This document shows, piece by piece, positions 25,773 through 34,091 of a DNA stretch of 64,000 bases. The number at the start of each line of letters is the position of its first letter. Position 1 is the stretch's first letter. Location of the stretch: positions 3,472,001 to 3,536,000 of the forward strand of contig CBDEUV010000002.1 of NCBI GenBank assembly GCA_965243385.1. The letters run 5' to 3'. The notes below the pieces were generated by a model that worked only from the letters and a program-made list of their open reading frames with translations, was not told the origin of the DNA and made no database searches. The stretch is from JANSYA01 sp965243385 (GTDB taxonomy: Bacteria > Spirochaetota > Leptospiria > Leptospirales > Leptonemataceae). A program made the position numbers and the translations under genes.

Positions 25773-27341
25773 ATGAAGGTTTTGTTCGTTATTCCCAGCT
25801 TGCGGAGAAATTCGCCGACTAAGTTCTTACCGGTGGGCATTGCCTCCGTGATGACCTTTCTGGACGAGCATGGATACAAATTCGACGTTCTGGACATCGA
25901 TATCAACGACTACGACGACGAGTACGTAGAGAATTATATCAAAGCAAACGAGTACGACGTCGTTCTGACCGGCAGCATCGTCACCCATTACAAATGGATG
26001 AAATGGCTGACGTCGATCATCAAGCAGTACCATCCGAACACGAAGATCATCGTCGGTAATTCCGTCGGCGGTTCGGCGCCCGAAGTATTTTTGCGCAATT
26101 CGAAGACCGACGTCGTAATCGTCGGCGAAGGCGAATTCGCGACTCTCGACGTGATGAATTATTATCGGGACGGCGTGGGCGAGCTCAAAGAAATCGAAGG
26201 CATCGCGTTTATCAACGACGCCGGCAAATTCATTCAGACCGCCAAGCGCAAGGCCTGCAAAATCGACGATCTGCCGATGGTGAACTGGGATCTGCTCGAA
26301 GTGGACAAGTACTTCGAAAAATCAGACCACGCCGGCGCGGAAGGTCTGACCTTCGACGAAGACAATCCGCCGAGAGTCATGCCCGTGGCCACCGCCCGCG
26401 GTTGCGCCTTTAAGTGTACCTTCTGTCACTACGTATACTGGGACGATCCGTATCGTCATCGTTCCTCTGAATCGATCCTGGCGGAAATCAAACGTAATAT
26501 CGAAAAGTACGACGCCACATATATCAATTTCTGGGACGATCTGAGTTTTGCTTCGCTGACTCAAGTAGAGAAGCTCTGCGACGCGATTCTCGAATCCGGA
26601 TTGAAATTCAACTGGAACTGCGCGATTCGTATCGACCTTTTCGGAAACCCGCGCTTTACCCCCGAAAAGAAAATGCGCATCGCTCAGAAGATGCGCGAAT
26701 CTGGCTGTCTGGCCGTGGGTTTTTCGCTGGAGTCCGGCGACCAGGAAATCCTGGAGATGATGAACAAGAAGATCAAGTCCGAGTTCTTTTACGAGCAGGT
26801 CCGGATCATGAAAGAAGTCGGAATCAGCTGTTCGAACAGCGTCGTTTTCGGTTATCCGATCGAAACCAAAGAAACCATCAAAAAGACCTTCAGCATGTGC
26901 CTCGAAGCCGGCATCTATCCCAGCATCGGCTTCCTGATGCCGCTGCCGTACACGGGCATGTATGAATACGCGAAGAGCAATGGTTTTATCACCGACGAAA
27001 ACGAGTATCTGGATTCGATCACCGAGCGCCAGGACATCACTCTGAATATGACCAAACTCTCAGACGAAGAGATCATGTCGGAGATCAAGAACGGCGCGCG
27101 GGAACTGAACGAGAAACTGGCGCTGGGTCTGGACGAGAAACGTTTCATTCGCACGGGCGGCTATCGCAAGCACACGAAGAAGACGGCTGTCGGCGCCACG
27201 CGTAAACCGCTGGATCCGGAAAACGTCGAACGGCACGAAAACGATTTTTCATTCAACTACAGCCAGGCCGTCTTCGACATGGATCTGGGAACCGGCACCG
27301 TCGCCAAAGCCAAGCAAGACGCAGCGAAGAAAGACCAGTAG
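25773..27341 (+). CDS. B12-binding-domain radical SAM enzyme (1 of 3)
   Basis: 523 residues from the ATG at 25773, with CAGGAG seven bases upstream. Residues 1-150 form a cobalamin-binding-like Rossmann domain (VGIASVMTFLDEHGY, IIVGNSVGGSAPEVFL, VVIVGEGE) without the DxHxxG His that ligates cobalt in methyltransferases. The radical SAM core begins at ATARGCAFKCTFCHY, followed by a glutamate/serine-rich barrel and VVFGYPIETKETI. This class does methylations, cyclisations and rearrangements of unactivated carbons. The substrate is unknown; neighbours imply a sugar or lipid-linked glycan. Confidence 0.85.
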   Translation: MKVLFVIPSLRRNSPTKFLPVGIASVMTFLDEHGYKFDVLDIDINDYDDEYVENYIKANEYDVVLTGSIVTHYKWMKWLTSIIKQYHPNTKIIVGNSVGGSAPEVFLRNSKTDVVIVGEGEFATLDVMNYYRDGVGELKEIEGIAFINDAGKFIQTAKRKACKIDDLPMVNWDLLEVDKYFEKSDHAGAEGLTFDEDNPPRVMPVATARGCAFKCTFCHYVYWDDPYRHRSSESILAEIKRNIEKYDATYINFWDDLSFASLTQVEKLCDAILESGLKFNWNCAIRIDLFGNPRFTPEKKMRIAQKMRESGCLAVGFSLESGDQEILEMMNKKIKSEFFYEQVRIMKEVGISCSNSVVFGYPIETKETIKKTFSMCLEAGIYPSIGFLMPLPYTGMYEYAKSNGFITDENEYLDSITERQDITLNMTKLSDEEIMSEIKNGARELNEKLALGLDEKRFIRTGGYRKHTKKTAVGATRKPLDPENVERHENDFSFNYSQAVFDMDLGTGTVAKAKQDAAKKDQ

Positions 27342-27371
27342 AGATATTGCGAATAACGGAGCGCCGATTCA

Positions 27372-27432
27372 GCCTCTCCGCTGGTTCATCCGAACTGACA
27401 GCGAGGCCGACCGGCAACTCTTGCCGAGAGTT
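27372..27432 (+). other. Two consecutive RNA hairpins in the leader of the 27441 gene
   Basis: Hairpin A: GCCTC (27372-27376) with GAGGC (27403-27407), GCTG (27380-27383) with CAGC (27399-27402) and GTTC (27384-27387) with GAAC (27392-27395), loop ATCC, with three-base bulges TCC and TGA. Hairpin B: AACTCT (27416-27421) with AGAGTT (27427-27432), loop TGCCG. Hairpin B ends eight bases before the ATG and includes GAGAG, the only purine-rich stretch near the start. No T-run follows either. Pairing is by eye; no energy was computed. Confidence 0.5.
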
Positions 27433-27440
27433 ACTGAACT

Positions 27441-28403
27441 ATGGCCGAGTATGATTTTCCCCCCGTGGTGCGCATCGAGCCCGCCAGCGCGTGCAACCTC
27501 AAGTGTTCGCACTGTCCGACGGGCGTCGTGCGTATGGTGCGCGAAGTGATGCCCGAAGAGGTCTTTGAGCGCGTGCTGGAAGGCCTGCAGCGCAACCTGG
27601 ATAAGATCCGGGTCGTCGTTATGTATCACGGAGGCGAACCTCTGCTGAACAAACGTTTTCCGGAAATGGTCCGACGGGTAAAGGACCTGGGCATTCCCTT
27701 CGTGAAAACCGTGAGCAACGGCATGATGCTTACGGAAGAAATCGGAGAGAAATTACTGTCTTCGGGTCTGGACGCCATCGAGTTTTCCATGGACGGGCAG
27801 TCGCCCGAAGAAAACGATCGGGTACGCCGCAACGCGGAGTACGAACAGGTCCGGGACAACGTGTTGCGTTTTCTGGATATGAAAAAGGCCGCGGAAAGTC
27901 CGATAGAAGTCGCCGTCTCGACGACGCAGTTCGTCACGATGGGACGCGATGTGGGCGATCCGCCGATTCCCGCGTACCTGAGCAAAGATTTCGAGCGTTA
28001 CTCCGCTGACATTCAATGGAAAGCAGTGTGGGCCGTGCAGTGGCCCGCGGGCCAGCCGGAGAACGGCTACGATCGTTTGTGGGACGATTCCAGCCCGAAT
28101 ACCGTAACCAGTTGCGATTTGCTGACGGATACCATCAGCGTGCGGGCTAACGGAACGGTTGTGGCCTGCTGTTACGATTTGACCACTCAGTCGAATTTGG
28201 GTTCGGTTTTGGACGCCCAGCTCGACGAAATTTGGTACGGCGAAGATTTTCAGGAATTTCGCCGACGCTTCTCCGAAAGAGACTATCCTGAAGTCTGTAA
28301 GAAGTGCGCGCGCGTCACCGGCAGCAAATACCTGATCCCGCGTTCCGACCATGAAGCGGGGCGCGAATTTCGCCTGTCGGAAGTCGTCGCCAATCGCAGC
28401 TGA
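27441..28403 (+). CDS. SPASM-type radical SAM protein (1 of 2)
   Basis: 320 residues. The cluster motif is CNLKCSHC within RIEPASACNLKCSHCPTG, then MYHGGEPLLNKRFPEMV and FSMDGQSPEEND. The C-terminal SPASM-like auxiliary cluster region has CDLLTDTISVRANGTVVACCYD followed by CKKC. Such enzymes are dehydrogenases, epimerases or peptide-modifying enzymes; in polysaccharide loci their substrates are largely unknown. It follows the B12-type enzyme after a structured 99-base spacer. Confidence 0.83.
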   Translation: MAEYDFPPVVRIEPASACNLKCSHCPTGVVRMVREVMPEEVFERVLEGLQRNLDKIRVVVMYHGGEPLLNKRFPEMVRRVKDLGIPFVKTVSNGMMLTEEIGEKLLSSGLDAIEFSMDGQSPEENDRVRRNAEYEQVRDNVLRFLDMKKAAESPIEVAVSTTQFVTMGRDVGDPPIPAYLSKDFERYSADIQWKAVWAVQWPAGQPENGYDRLWDDSSPNTVTSCDLLTDTISVRANGTVVACCYDLTTQSNLGSVLDAQLDEIWYGEDFQEFRRRFSERDYPEVCKKCARVTGSKYLIPRSDHEAGREFRLSEVVANRS

Positions 28404-28433
28404 GTGTTGCGACGTTCCAAACTTTTCCTTTTC

Positions 28434-28471
28434 ATCTGACCATCGCGCAGCCAGAGCGCGGCAGGTCAGAT
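28434..28471 (+). other. Extended hairpin in spacer before the 28483 gene
   Basis: ATCTGACC (28434-28441) pairs perfectly with GGTCAGAT (28464-28471). Inside it CGCGC (28444-28448) pairs with GCGCG (28456-28460), separated by a small internal loop (AT/GCA), with apical loop AGCCAGA. No T-tract follows, so it is not a normal terminator. The gene start is 12 bases further. Confidence 0.6.
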
Positions 28472-28482
28472 CCGTACATTTC

Positions 28483-29373
28483 ATGAAGAATTCCAGAGTC
28501 GTAGTATTCGGCGGGGCCGGCTTTCTCGGTTCGCACGTCGCCGACAAACTTCAGAGTTACGGGCACGACGTGACCGTATATGATCTGGCGCCCTCGCCGT
28601 ACGCGGGTGAAAGCATCACCACAATCCAGGGCGATATACTGGATCGAGAAAGCGTGGAACGAGCGGTCGCCGGCGCGGACGCGGTTTATAATTTCGCGGG
28701 CCACGCGGATCTCGATACGGCTTCCACCGATCCGGTGCGCACGACCGAATTGAATCTGATCGGCAATCTGAATATTATCGAAGCCTGCGTGAGAGCCGGG
28801 GTGGAGCACTTCGTTTACGCGAGTACGATCTACGTATTTTCGGAATCGGGCGGTTTCTATCGGTGCAGCAAACAGGCCGCCGAAATTTACATCGAAGAGT
28901 ACAATCGCAAGCACGGGCTGGCCTATACGATTCTGCGATACGGTTCGCTCTACGGTCCCCGGGCCGACGCGCGCAATTCGATCTATCGGTATATTCAGCA
29001 GGCGATCAACGAAGGCCGCATCGTGGTGAACGGAGTGGGCGACGAAGTGCGCGAATATATTCACGTGCGCGACGCGGCGAAAGTTTCGGCCCGCGTGTTG
29101 GAACCCGAGTTCCGCAACAAACGTTTTGTAATCACCGGCCACCAGGCTTTGCCGGTGCAACATATGCTTGAAATGATTCGCGAGATTCTGGGGAAACCCA
29201 TAGAACTGGTCTTCGAGCCGAAGCCGGATTCGGATCACTACAAAATCACGCCGTACAGCTTCGTGCCGAAAGTCGGCGAAAAATTCGCGCCGGATATCTT
29301 CACGGACATGGGCCAGGGCCTTATCGAATGCATGGCCGATATGAGCGAGCGCGGCGCCGCGCAGCAGGTTTGA
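28483..29373 (+). CDS. NAD-dependent sugar epimerase/dehydratase (SDR)
   Basis: 296 residues from the ATG at 28483. Rossmann motif FGGAGFLGSHVADKL, NFAGHADLDTASTDP, and the active-site Tyr/Lys in FYRCSKQAAE; LRYGSLYGPRADARNSIYRYI is typical of extended SDRs acting on nucleotide sugars. The exact reaction (epimerase, dehydratase or reductase) cannot be read from sequence. It precedes a CMP-sugar synthetase-like gene by 19 bases, so the two likely handle the same sugar. Confidence 0.82.
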   Translation: MKNSRVVVFGGAGFLGSHVADKLQSYGHDVTVYDLAPSPYAGESITTIQGDILDRESVERAVAGADAVYNFAGHADLDTASTDPVRTTELNLIGNLNIIEACVRAGVEHFVYASTIYVFSESGGFYRCSKQAAEIYIEEYNRKHGLAYTILRYGSLYGPRADARNSIYRYIQQAINEGRIVVNGVGDEVREYIHVRDAAKVSARVLEPEFRNKRFVITGHQALPVQHMLEMIREILGKPIELVFEPKPDSDHYKITPYSFVPKVGEKFAPDIFTDMGQGLIECMADMSERGAAQQV

Positions 29374-29392
29374 GCAAGCAGGTTAGGTTCCT

Positions 29393-30133
29393 ATGATTCC
29401 CGCACTTTTATTAGGACGAAAGGGCAGCGTCGGCTTTCCCGGCAAGAATACCTACGAGGTGCTGGGCCACCCGCTGGCCTGGTACCCCATGGACGTCGCG
29501 AAACGTACGCCCGAAGTCGACAAGGTCTACCTGTCCACCGACGATCCGGAGCTCATGCGTATAGCGAATGAAAACGGCGTGGAAACGATCGAACGTCCGC
29601 CCCATCTGGCCACCAAAGAGGCTCTGGGCGAACACGCTTACCAGCACGGCTTAGAGGTGATTCGCGAGCGCAATCCAGGAGTTGAAATCGAACAGGTGGT
29701 TCTGTTATTCTGCAACGCCGCGACGATCACCCCCGAGACCGTGTCGAAAGGCATCCGGGCTCTGCGGGAACATCCCGACTACGATTCGGCCGTTACCGTC
29801 TCGCGTTATAATATGTGGTCGCCGCTGCGTGCGCGCAAACGCGACGCGGAAGGCCTACTGCAACCGTTCGTACCTTTCGAAACTTTCGGCGATCCCAAAA
29901 CGCTGAACTGCGATCGCGACTCCCAGGGCGACGTGCTCTTCGCCGATATGGGCCTCAGCATCATTCGTCCGGCTAACCTGGACGATCTGGATAACGGGAT
30001 GTTGCCGCAAAAGTGGATGGGGCAGCGCATCTATCCTCTGGACCAGGAAGCCGGCTGCGACGTGGACTATGAATGGCAGATTCCGGTCGTCGAGTGGTGG
30101 CTCAAGAAGTACGGCGGCAGGGACCACACATAA
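29393..30133 (+). CDS. CMP-sialate/KDO-type cytidylyltransferase
   Basis: 246 residues. The N-terminus IPALLLGRKGSVGFPGKNTYEVLG is the CTP-binding loop of acylneuraminate cytidylyltransferases in a variant form. VDKVYLSTDDPELMRIA and VLLFCNAATITPETV follow the family pattern. It is distinct from the PseF at 15951, so the locus can activate a second acidic or otherwise CMP-linked sugar, or an unrelated phosphorylated polyol. AGG lies five bases before the ATG. Confidence 0.78.
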   Translation: MIPALLLGRKGSVGFPGKNTYEVLGHPLAWYPMDVAKRTPEVDKVYLSTDDPELMRIANENGVETIERPPHLATKEALGEHAYQHGLEVIRERNPGVEIEQVVLLFCNAATITPETVSKGIRALREHPDYDSAVTVSRYNMWSPLRARKRDAEGLLQPFVPFETFGDPKTLNCDRDSQGDVLFADMGLSIIRPANLDDLDNGMLPQKWMGQRIYPLDQEAGCDVDYEWQIPVVEWWLKKYGGRDHT

Positions 30134-30138
30134 GATTC

Positions 30139-30175
30139 GTCCCGGACGGACGCCTCGCGAAATGAGAGTCCGGAC
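30139..30175 (+). other. Hairpin in spacer before the 30199 gene
   Basis: GTCCCGGAC (30139-30147) pairs with GTCCGGAC (30168-30175) over eight base pairs with one bulged C. The loop contains a further CTC/GAG pairing (30154-30156, 30164-30166). It begins six bases after the preceding stop and has no T-run after it. Confidence 0.5.
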
Positions 30176-30198
30176 ACAATAACGACAATCAGGCGATT

Positions 30199-31386
30199 AT
30201 GGATAATCCGGAAAATATACAGGCGCAGAAGTACGAGAAGCACCACAGCTTCAAGAATTTCAAGACGCGTCGCGAAGGCGTGCTGCGCTATCAGAGCGAA
30301 CGCGCCGAGAGAGTCCTCGGCGAGTGGGCCGACGGAACACTTTCCACCACGCATGCGGTCGCGGCGAAGGCGAATTTCAGCGAAGTGCTGGAAGCCGCCC
30401 AAAAGGATCTGCAGGCGGGCGATGAATCGGGCGAGGCGCTGTTTCGCATCACGCAGTTTATCGCCGAGGAAATGGAAACCTATTCCGACGAAGAGCTGCT
30501 GCGCTATTTCTATCACCGCTATCGTTACGACGCCTATCCGCAGCTCAAGTCCCTGGATGAATACCCGCCCTATTTGCAGATCGAACCCTCGGCGCTCTGC
30601 AATTTCCGTTGCGTCTTTTGTTATCAGACCGACCAGAAGTATTTTCAGAAATCGAACCCCGCTATGGGACAGATGAGCCTGGAGCTCTTCAAAGAAGTCG
30701 TCGATCAGGCGGAAGGCCACGTCGAGTTTCTGTCTCTGGCGTCGCGGGGTGAGCCGCTCATGTGCCGCGACTTCGCCGGCATGATGGAATACAGCCGCGG
30801 AAAATTTCTGAATCTCAAGCTGAATACCAACGCGTCGCTCTTAACCGAAAAGAATATCCACGCGATACTGAGCGGCGGAGTAAAGACCGTCGTCTTCTCG
30901 GCCGACGCCGCCGAAGAGCCGCTGTACAGCCAGCTCCGGGTAAACGGCAAATTGGATCGCGTCTTAAAGAATATCGATCTGTTCAGTACGATTCGCGCGA
31001 AAGAATACTCCGGAGAACGCATTATCACCCGGGTATCCGGTGTAAAGGTCTCCGACAAACAAAACATCGACTCGATGGAACAGCTGTGGGGCGGCATGGT
31101 CGATCAGATCGCCTTCGTGAACTATAATCCCTGGGAAAATATTTACGAGGTCGAAAAGAACGGCATCGAAAAACCCTGCTCGGATCTGTGGCGGCGTATG
31201 TTCGTCTGGCACGACGGTTTGACGAACCCCTGCGACACGGACTACCGTTCGACTCTGCAGGTCGGCAACGCGCGCGAAGGCATTTCGAAGCTCTGGACTT
31301 CGGAACGTTACCAGGCTTTGCGTAACGCGCATTTGAATCAGGGCCGCCAGATCGTGGAACCCTGTAAACGTTGTTCGGTGGTTTGA
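30199..31386 (+). CDS. SPASM-type radical SAM protein (2 of 2)
   Basis: 395 residues. About 115 residues of a helical, charged N-terminal region precede the core motif CNFRCVFC in QIEPSALCNFRCVFCYQT. LASRGEPLMCRDFAGMMEY and LKLNTNASLLTEKN follow the radical SAM barrel pattern. The C-terminus has CSDLWRRMFVWHDGLTNPCDTDY and a final CKRC, like a SPASM/twitch cluster. The substrate is unknown. It lies between the cytidylyltransferase and a TIM-barrel isomerase. Confidence 0.83.
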   Translation: MDNPENIQAQKYEKHHSFKNFKTRREGVLRYQSERAERVLGEWADGTLSTTHAVAAKANFSEVLEAAQKDLQAGDESGEALFRITQFIAEEMETYSDEELLRYFYHRYRYDAYPQLKSLDEYPPYLQIEPSALCNFRCVFCYQTDQKYFQKSNPAMGQMSLELFKEVVDQAEGHVEFLSLASRGEPLMCRDFAGMMEYSRGKFLNLKLNTNASLLTEKNIHAILSGGVKTVVFSADAAEEPLYSQLRVNGKLDRVLKNIDLFSTIRAKEYSGERIITRVSGVKVSDKQNIDSMEQLWGGMVDQIAFVNYNPWENIYEVEKNGIEKPCSDLWRRMFVWHDGLTNPCDTDYRSTLQVGNAREGISKLWTSERYQALRNAHLNQGRQIVEPCKRCSVV

Positions 31387-31417
31387 ACGCGGGCGTGATT
31401 TCTTACGGAACCAAATT

Positions 31418-32287
31418 CTGAAACTCTCCGTTTCCAATATCATCTGGCGCAAAGGCCCGGACCATTTCGAAGAATTCCTGCGCGCTCTCAAGGCCCTGAA
31501 AATCGACGCGGTCGAGCTTTCGATCAACTCGATCTTTCCGGAGCCTGCGGATATGAGCGAGGCGGACAGGCGGTGGCTGGGCGAGCTGCTCGCGGCTTAC
31601 GAAATTCAGATCTCGGCGCTGCATACGCTGACCTATACGCGTCCGGATCTAAAGCTCTTCGGCGACGCGGCCGAGCGCGGATTGCTGGCGGACTATCTGT
31701 TATTGTATCGCGACCTTGCACGGCGATACAATGCCGGGAATCTGGTCTTCGGTTCGCCCAAAGCCCGCAAGACGAACGGCAAAGACCCCGCCGAACTCGA
31801 CGCGATCTTTCTGGAATTCCTGAAGTCACTGGACGGCGAATTTGACGGGCTCTGTCTGCATCTGGAACCGCTCCCTCCGGCGAGCTGTGAATATCTCCAC
31901 AGCTTCGCGGAAGCGGCGAAACTGATTCAAGGAAAGGGTTTTCGTAATATTGCGGTGCAGCTCGACGTGCGCAGCGCCATGGATTCCGGAGAAAGCATCG
32001 ATTCTATCTTTCAAACGCCCGGACATACGCCGCTGATTCGGCACGTGCAGGTGGGCGATCGAGGCATGCGGCCGCCGTCGGACGAATGCGGAGTCTGGCA
32101 TCGCGCGTTGTCGGCGGGCTTAAGCAGCATAAAGTACGCCGGTTTCGTAGCCGCGGAAGTCATTCCCCTGAAGGATCAGAGTCACGAGATCAGCCTGGAG
32201 CGTTGCGTTGCCGGACTGCGGAATTACTACGGCGCCGGAGCGACCGGTTCTGGAATCGCCGGCGAAGGCGGGGTCGTCGCGCGGTGA
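31418..32287 (+). CDS. TIM-barrel sugar isomerase/epimerase, probable non-ATG start
   Basis: The first ATG in frame is at 31553, but coding similarity clearly starts earlier: codons from 31421 read KLSVSNIIWRKGPDHFEEFL, a normal first strand of xylose isomerase-like barrels. There is no ATG, GTG or TTG upstream in frame; CTG at 31418 (or ATT at 31415) follows ACGGA at a suitable distance. That gives about 289 residues. LCLHLEPLP, VQLDVRSAM, IRHVQVGDRGMRPP and FVAAEVIPL match metal-binding segments of the sugar phosphate isomerase/epimerase (AP endonuclease 2) family. The stop overlaps the next gene (GTGA). Confidence 0.7.
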   Translation: MKLSVSNIIWRKGPDHFEEFLRALKALKIDAVELSINSIFPEPADMSEADRRWLGELLAAYEIQISALHTLTYTRPDLKLFGDAAERGLLADYLLLYRDLARRYNAGNLVFGSPKARKTNGKDPAELDAIFLEFLKSLDGEFDGLCLHLEPLPPASCEYLHSFAEAAKLIQGKGFRNIAVQLDVRSAMDSGESIDSIFQTPGHTPLIRHVQVGDRGMRPPSDECGVWHRALSAGLSSIKYAGFVAAEVIPLKDQSHEISLERCVAGLRNYYGAGATGSGIAGEGGVVAR

Positions 32288-33009
32288 CGACGGAGCAGAA
32301 AAAGACGATCCTGGTCACTGGCGCCAGCAGCGATATCGCCGCCCCGTTGCTGGCTCAGATCGACTTCGAGCGCTATAAGGTGCTCACGACTTCGTTTCGT
32401 GGCACGGTCGGCGAATACGGCCCGGGTCACCGAAATTTCATCGTCGATTTTTCGGATCGAGCGGCGGTGGCGAACTTCGGAGCGGAAATCGCGCCTTCCG
32501 GCGTGGACTATCTGATTCAGCTGCACGGAGACGCGCGTCTGAAAGAGAGTCTGCTCAATTTTAAGGACGATGTATTCGACTATTTGCTAAACGTGAACGT
32601 GGCTTCGACCGCCGTGTTGCTCAAAGCGATTTTGCCGGGAATGATCGAAAGGAAATTCGGGCGGATCGTGTTAATGAGTACGGCGTCCGCGAATTTCGGA
32701 GGCGGTCCGGAGAGTTTCAGCTACGGACTGGCCAAGCACTCTGTCGAATATATGGTCAGGCATCTGGCGAAATTCTATTCACAGCACAATATATTAACGA
32801 ACTGCGTTTCGCCCGGATTGATTCATACGAAATTTCATACCGGCAGGCTGGGCAAAGACGAAGCGGGTATGGCGGCCCGGGCGAAGAGCGTGCGAGTCGG
32901 TCGCGCGGGAAAAGTCGACGACGTGGCGCGCTTGATCGCATCCCTCAGCTTCGAAAACGAATTCATATCCGGCGAAAACATAAAAATCGACGGCGCCGAT
33001 TTCGTCTGA
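32284..33009 (+). CDS. Classical short-chain dehydrogenase/reductase
   Basis: 241 residues from the GTG at 32284, overlapping the isomerase stop by four bases. Cofactor motif TGASSDIAAP, catalytic Ser in MSTASANF and active-site YGLAK, then NCVSPGLIHT. The C-terminus SGENIKIDGADFV is typical of classical SDRs. It is probably an NAD(P)-dependent oxidoreductase acting on the product of the adjacent isomerase or radical SAM enzyme. Confidence 0.85.
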   Translation: MTTEQKKTILVTGASSDIAAPLLAQIDFERYKVLTTSFRGTVGEYGPGHRNFIVDFSDRAAVANFGAEIAPSGVDYLIQLHGDARLKESLLNFKDDVFDYLLNVNVASTAVLLKAILPGMIERKFGRIVLMSTASANFGGGPESFSYGLAKHSVEYMVRHLAKFYSQHNILTNCVSPGLIHTKFHTGRLGKDEAGMAARAKSVRVGRAGKVDDVARLIASLSFENEFISGENIKIDGADFV

Positions 33010-33067
33010 CCCCCGTTACGGCGAGATCGCAGGCAGAAAGAAATTTAGAACCTATTCAGGACGAAAC

Positions 33068-34042
33068 ATGACATATCAGGTAGAAGAATTGCACCAGCGG
33101 TGTTTGTGCCCGGAAGAGCACGACGACTACGAGGTGGTAACGACGAAGACCCGCGAAGGCGAAGGCCTCTGGGAAAAATGCCGTCGGTGTGGTCTGGTAA
33201 TCAATCGATCCGGAGTCAGCAAACAGGAGTTTGATGATTTCTACAATTCGACCTATTTCGAGAAGAATTCATACAAGAAAGGATCGGTGCTCACGGCCGA
33301 ACAACACTACAATCAGCGCAAGAATTCGATCCAGAACAGCCGGCGTAATTTCGAAAAATACCTCAAACCGCATTTTCATTTGCTGGAAATCGGCTCGGGA
33401 GCCGGGGAGCTCATCGACTCGGTCAAGGACCGAGTGGCTTCCTGTTTCGCGATTGAAATGAACAAAGATTACGTCGAATTCATTCAGAGTTCATTGAAAA
33501 TTCCGGCGGCGAGCACTGACTATACGCAGACGGAATTCGATCGCAAATTCGACATGATCCTGATCGTCAATACGATCGACCATATGTACAACAGCCTGGG
33601 CGTCCTGAAAAAGCTGCACCACGATCTGGCGGACGACGGCCTGCTGTATATTGAAGTGCCCAATGACGACCAGGCATTGTCCAGGGTCCTGCCCCAGGAC
33701 AAAGCGGAGAGATTCCGCAATTTCATGTATCAGAAGGCTCACTATTATTCATTTACATTTGAAACCCTGGAGAAAACTCTGGAATGGGGCGGATTCGAGC
33801 TTGTCGAAAAGGTCTCCAAGCACGATTATACTGTGAACAATTTTCTGAACTGGTGCTTCGCCGGGGCGCCGATGGTAGAGAATAAACTGGCGAAAGAAAA
33901 AACCGATTTGCTGGACGCGGATCATCCCTTCGCTAACGCGATGAACGCGGCGATGAAAAGCCTGAATCAGGAATTCAACGAGCAAATCACTAAAAACTTT
34001 CTGGGCGAGTCCATCTGCATGGTGGCGCGCAAGAAATCTTAA
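33068..34042 (+). CDS. SAM methyltransferase with N-terminal Cys motif
   Basis: 324 residues, ATG with AGGA six bases upstream. The N-terminal 50 residues contain CLCPEEHD and CRRCGLV, resembling the zinc-ribbon of sugar C-methyltransferases. Motif I is LLEIGSGAGELIDSV near residue 107, then MILIVNTIDHMYNSLGVLKKLH and LLYIEVPNDD. An acceptor sugar is plausible. The C-terminal 80 residues are helical and unassigned. Confidence 0.8.
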   Translation: MTYQVEELHQRCLCPEEHDDYEVVTTKTREGEGLWEKCRRCGLVINRSGVSKQEFDDFYNSTYFEKNSYKKGSVLTAEQHYNQRKNSIQNSRRNFEKYLKPHFHLLEIGSGAGELIDSVKDRVASCFAIEMNKDYVEFIQSSLKIPAASTDYTQTEFDRKFDMILIVNTIDHMYNSLGVLKKLHHDLADDGLLYIEVPNDDQALSRVLPQDKAERFRNFMYQKAHYYSFTFETLEKTLEWGGFELVEKVSKHDYTVNNFLNWCFAGAPMVENKLAKEKTDLLDADHPFANAMNAAMKSLNQEFNEQITKNFLGESICMVARKKS

Positions 34043-34091
34043 AGAGCGGACATTGTCCGGCGAAAGCTGAAAGCCAATCGAGAAGGTTAAC

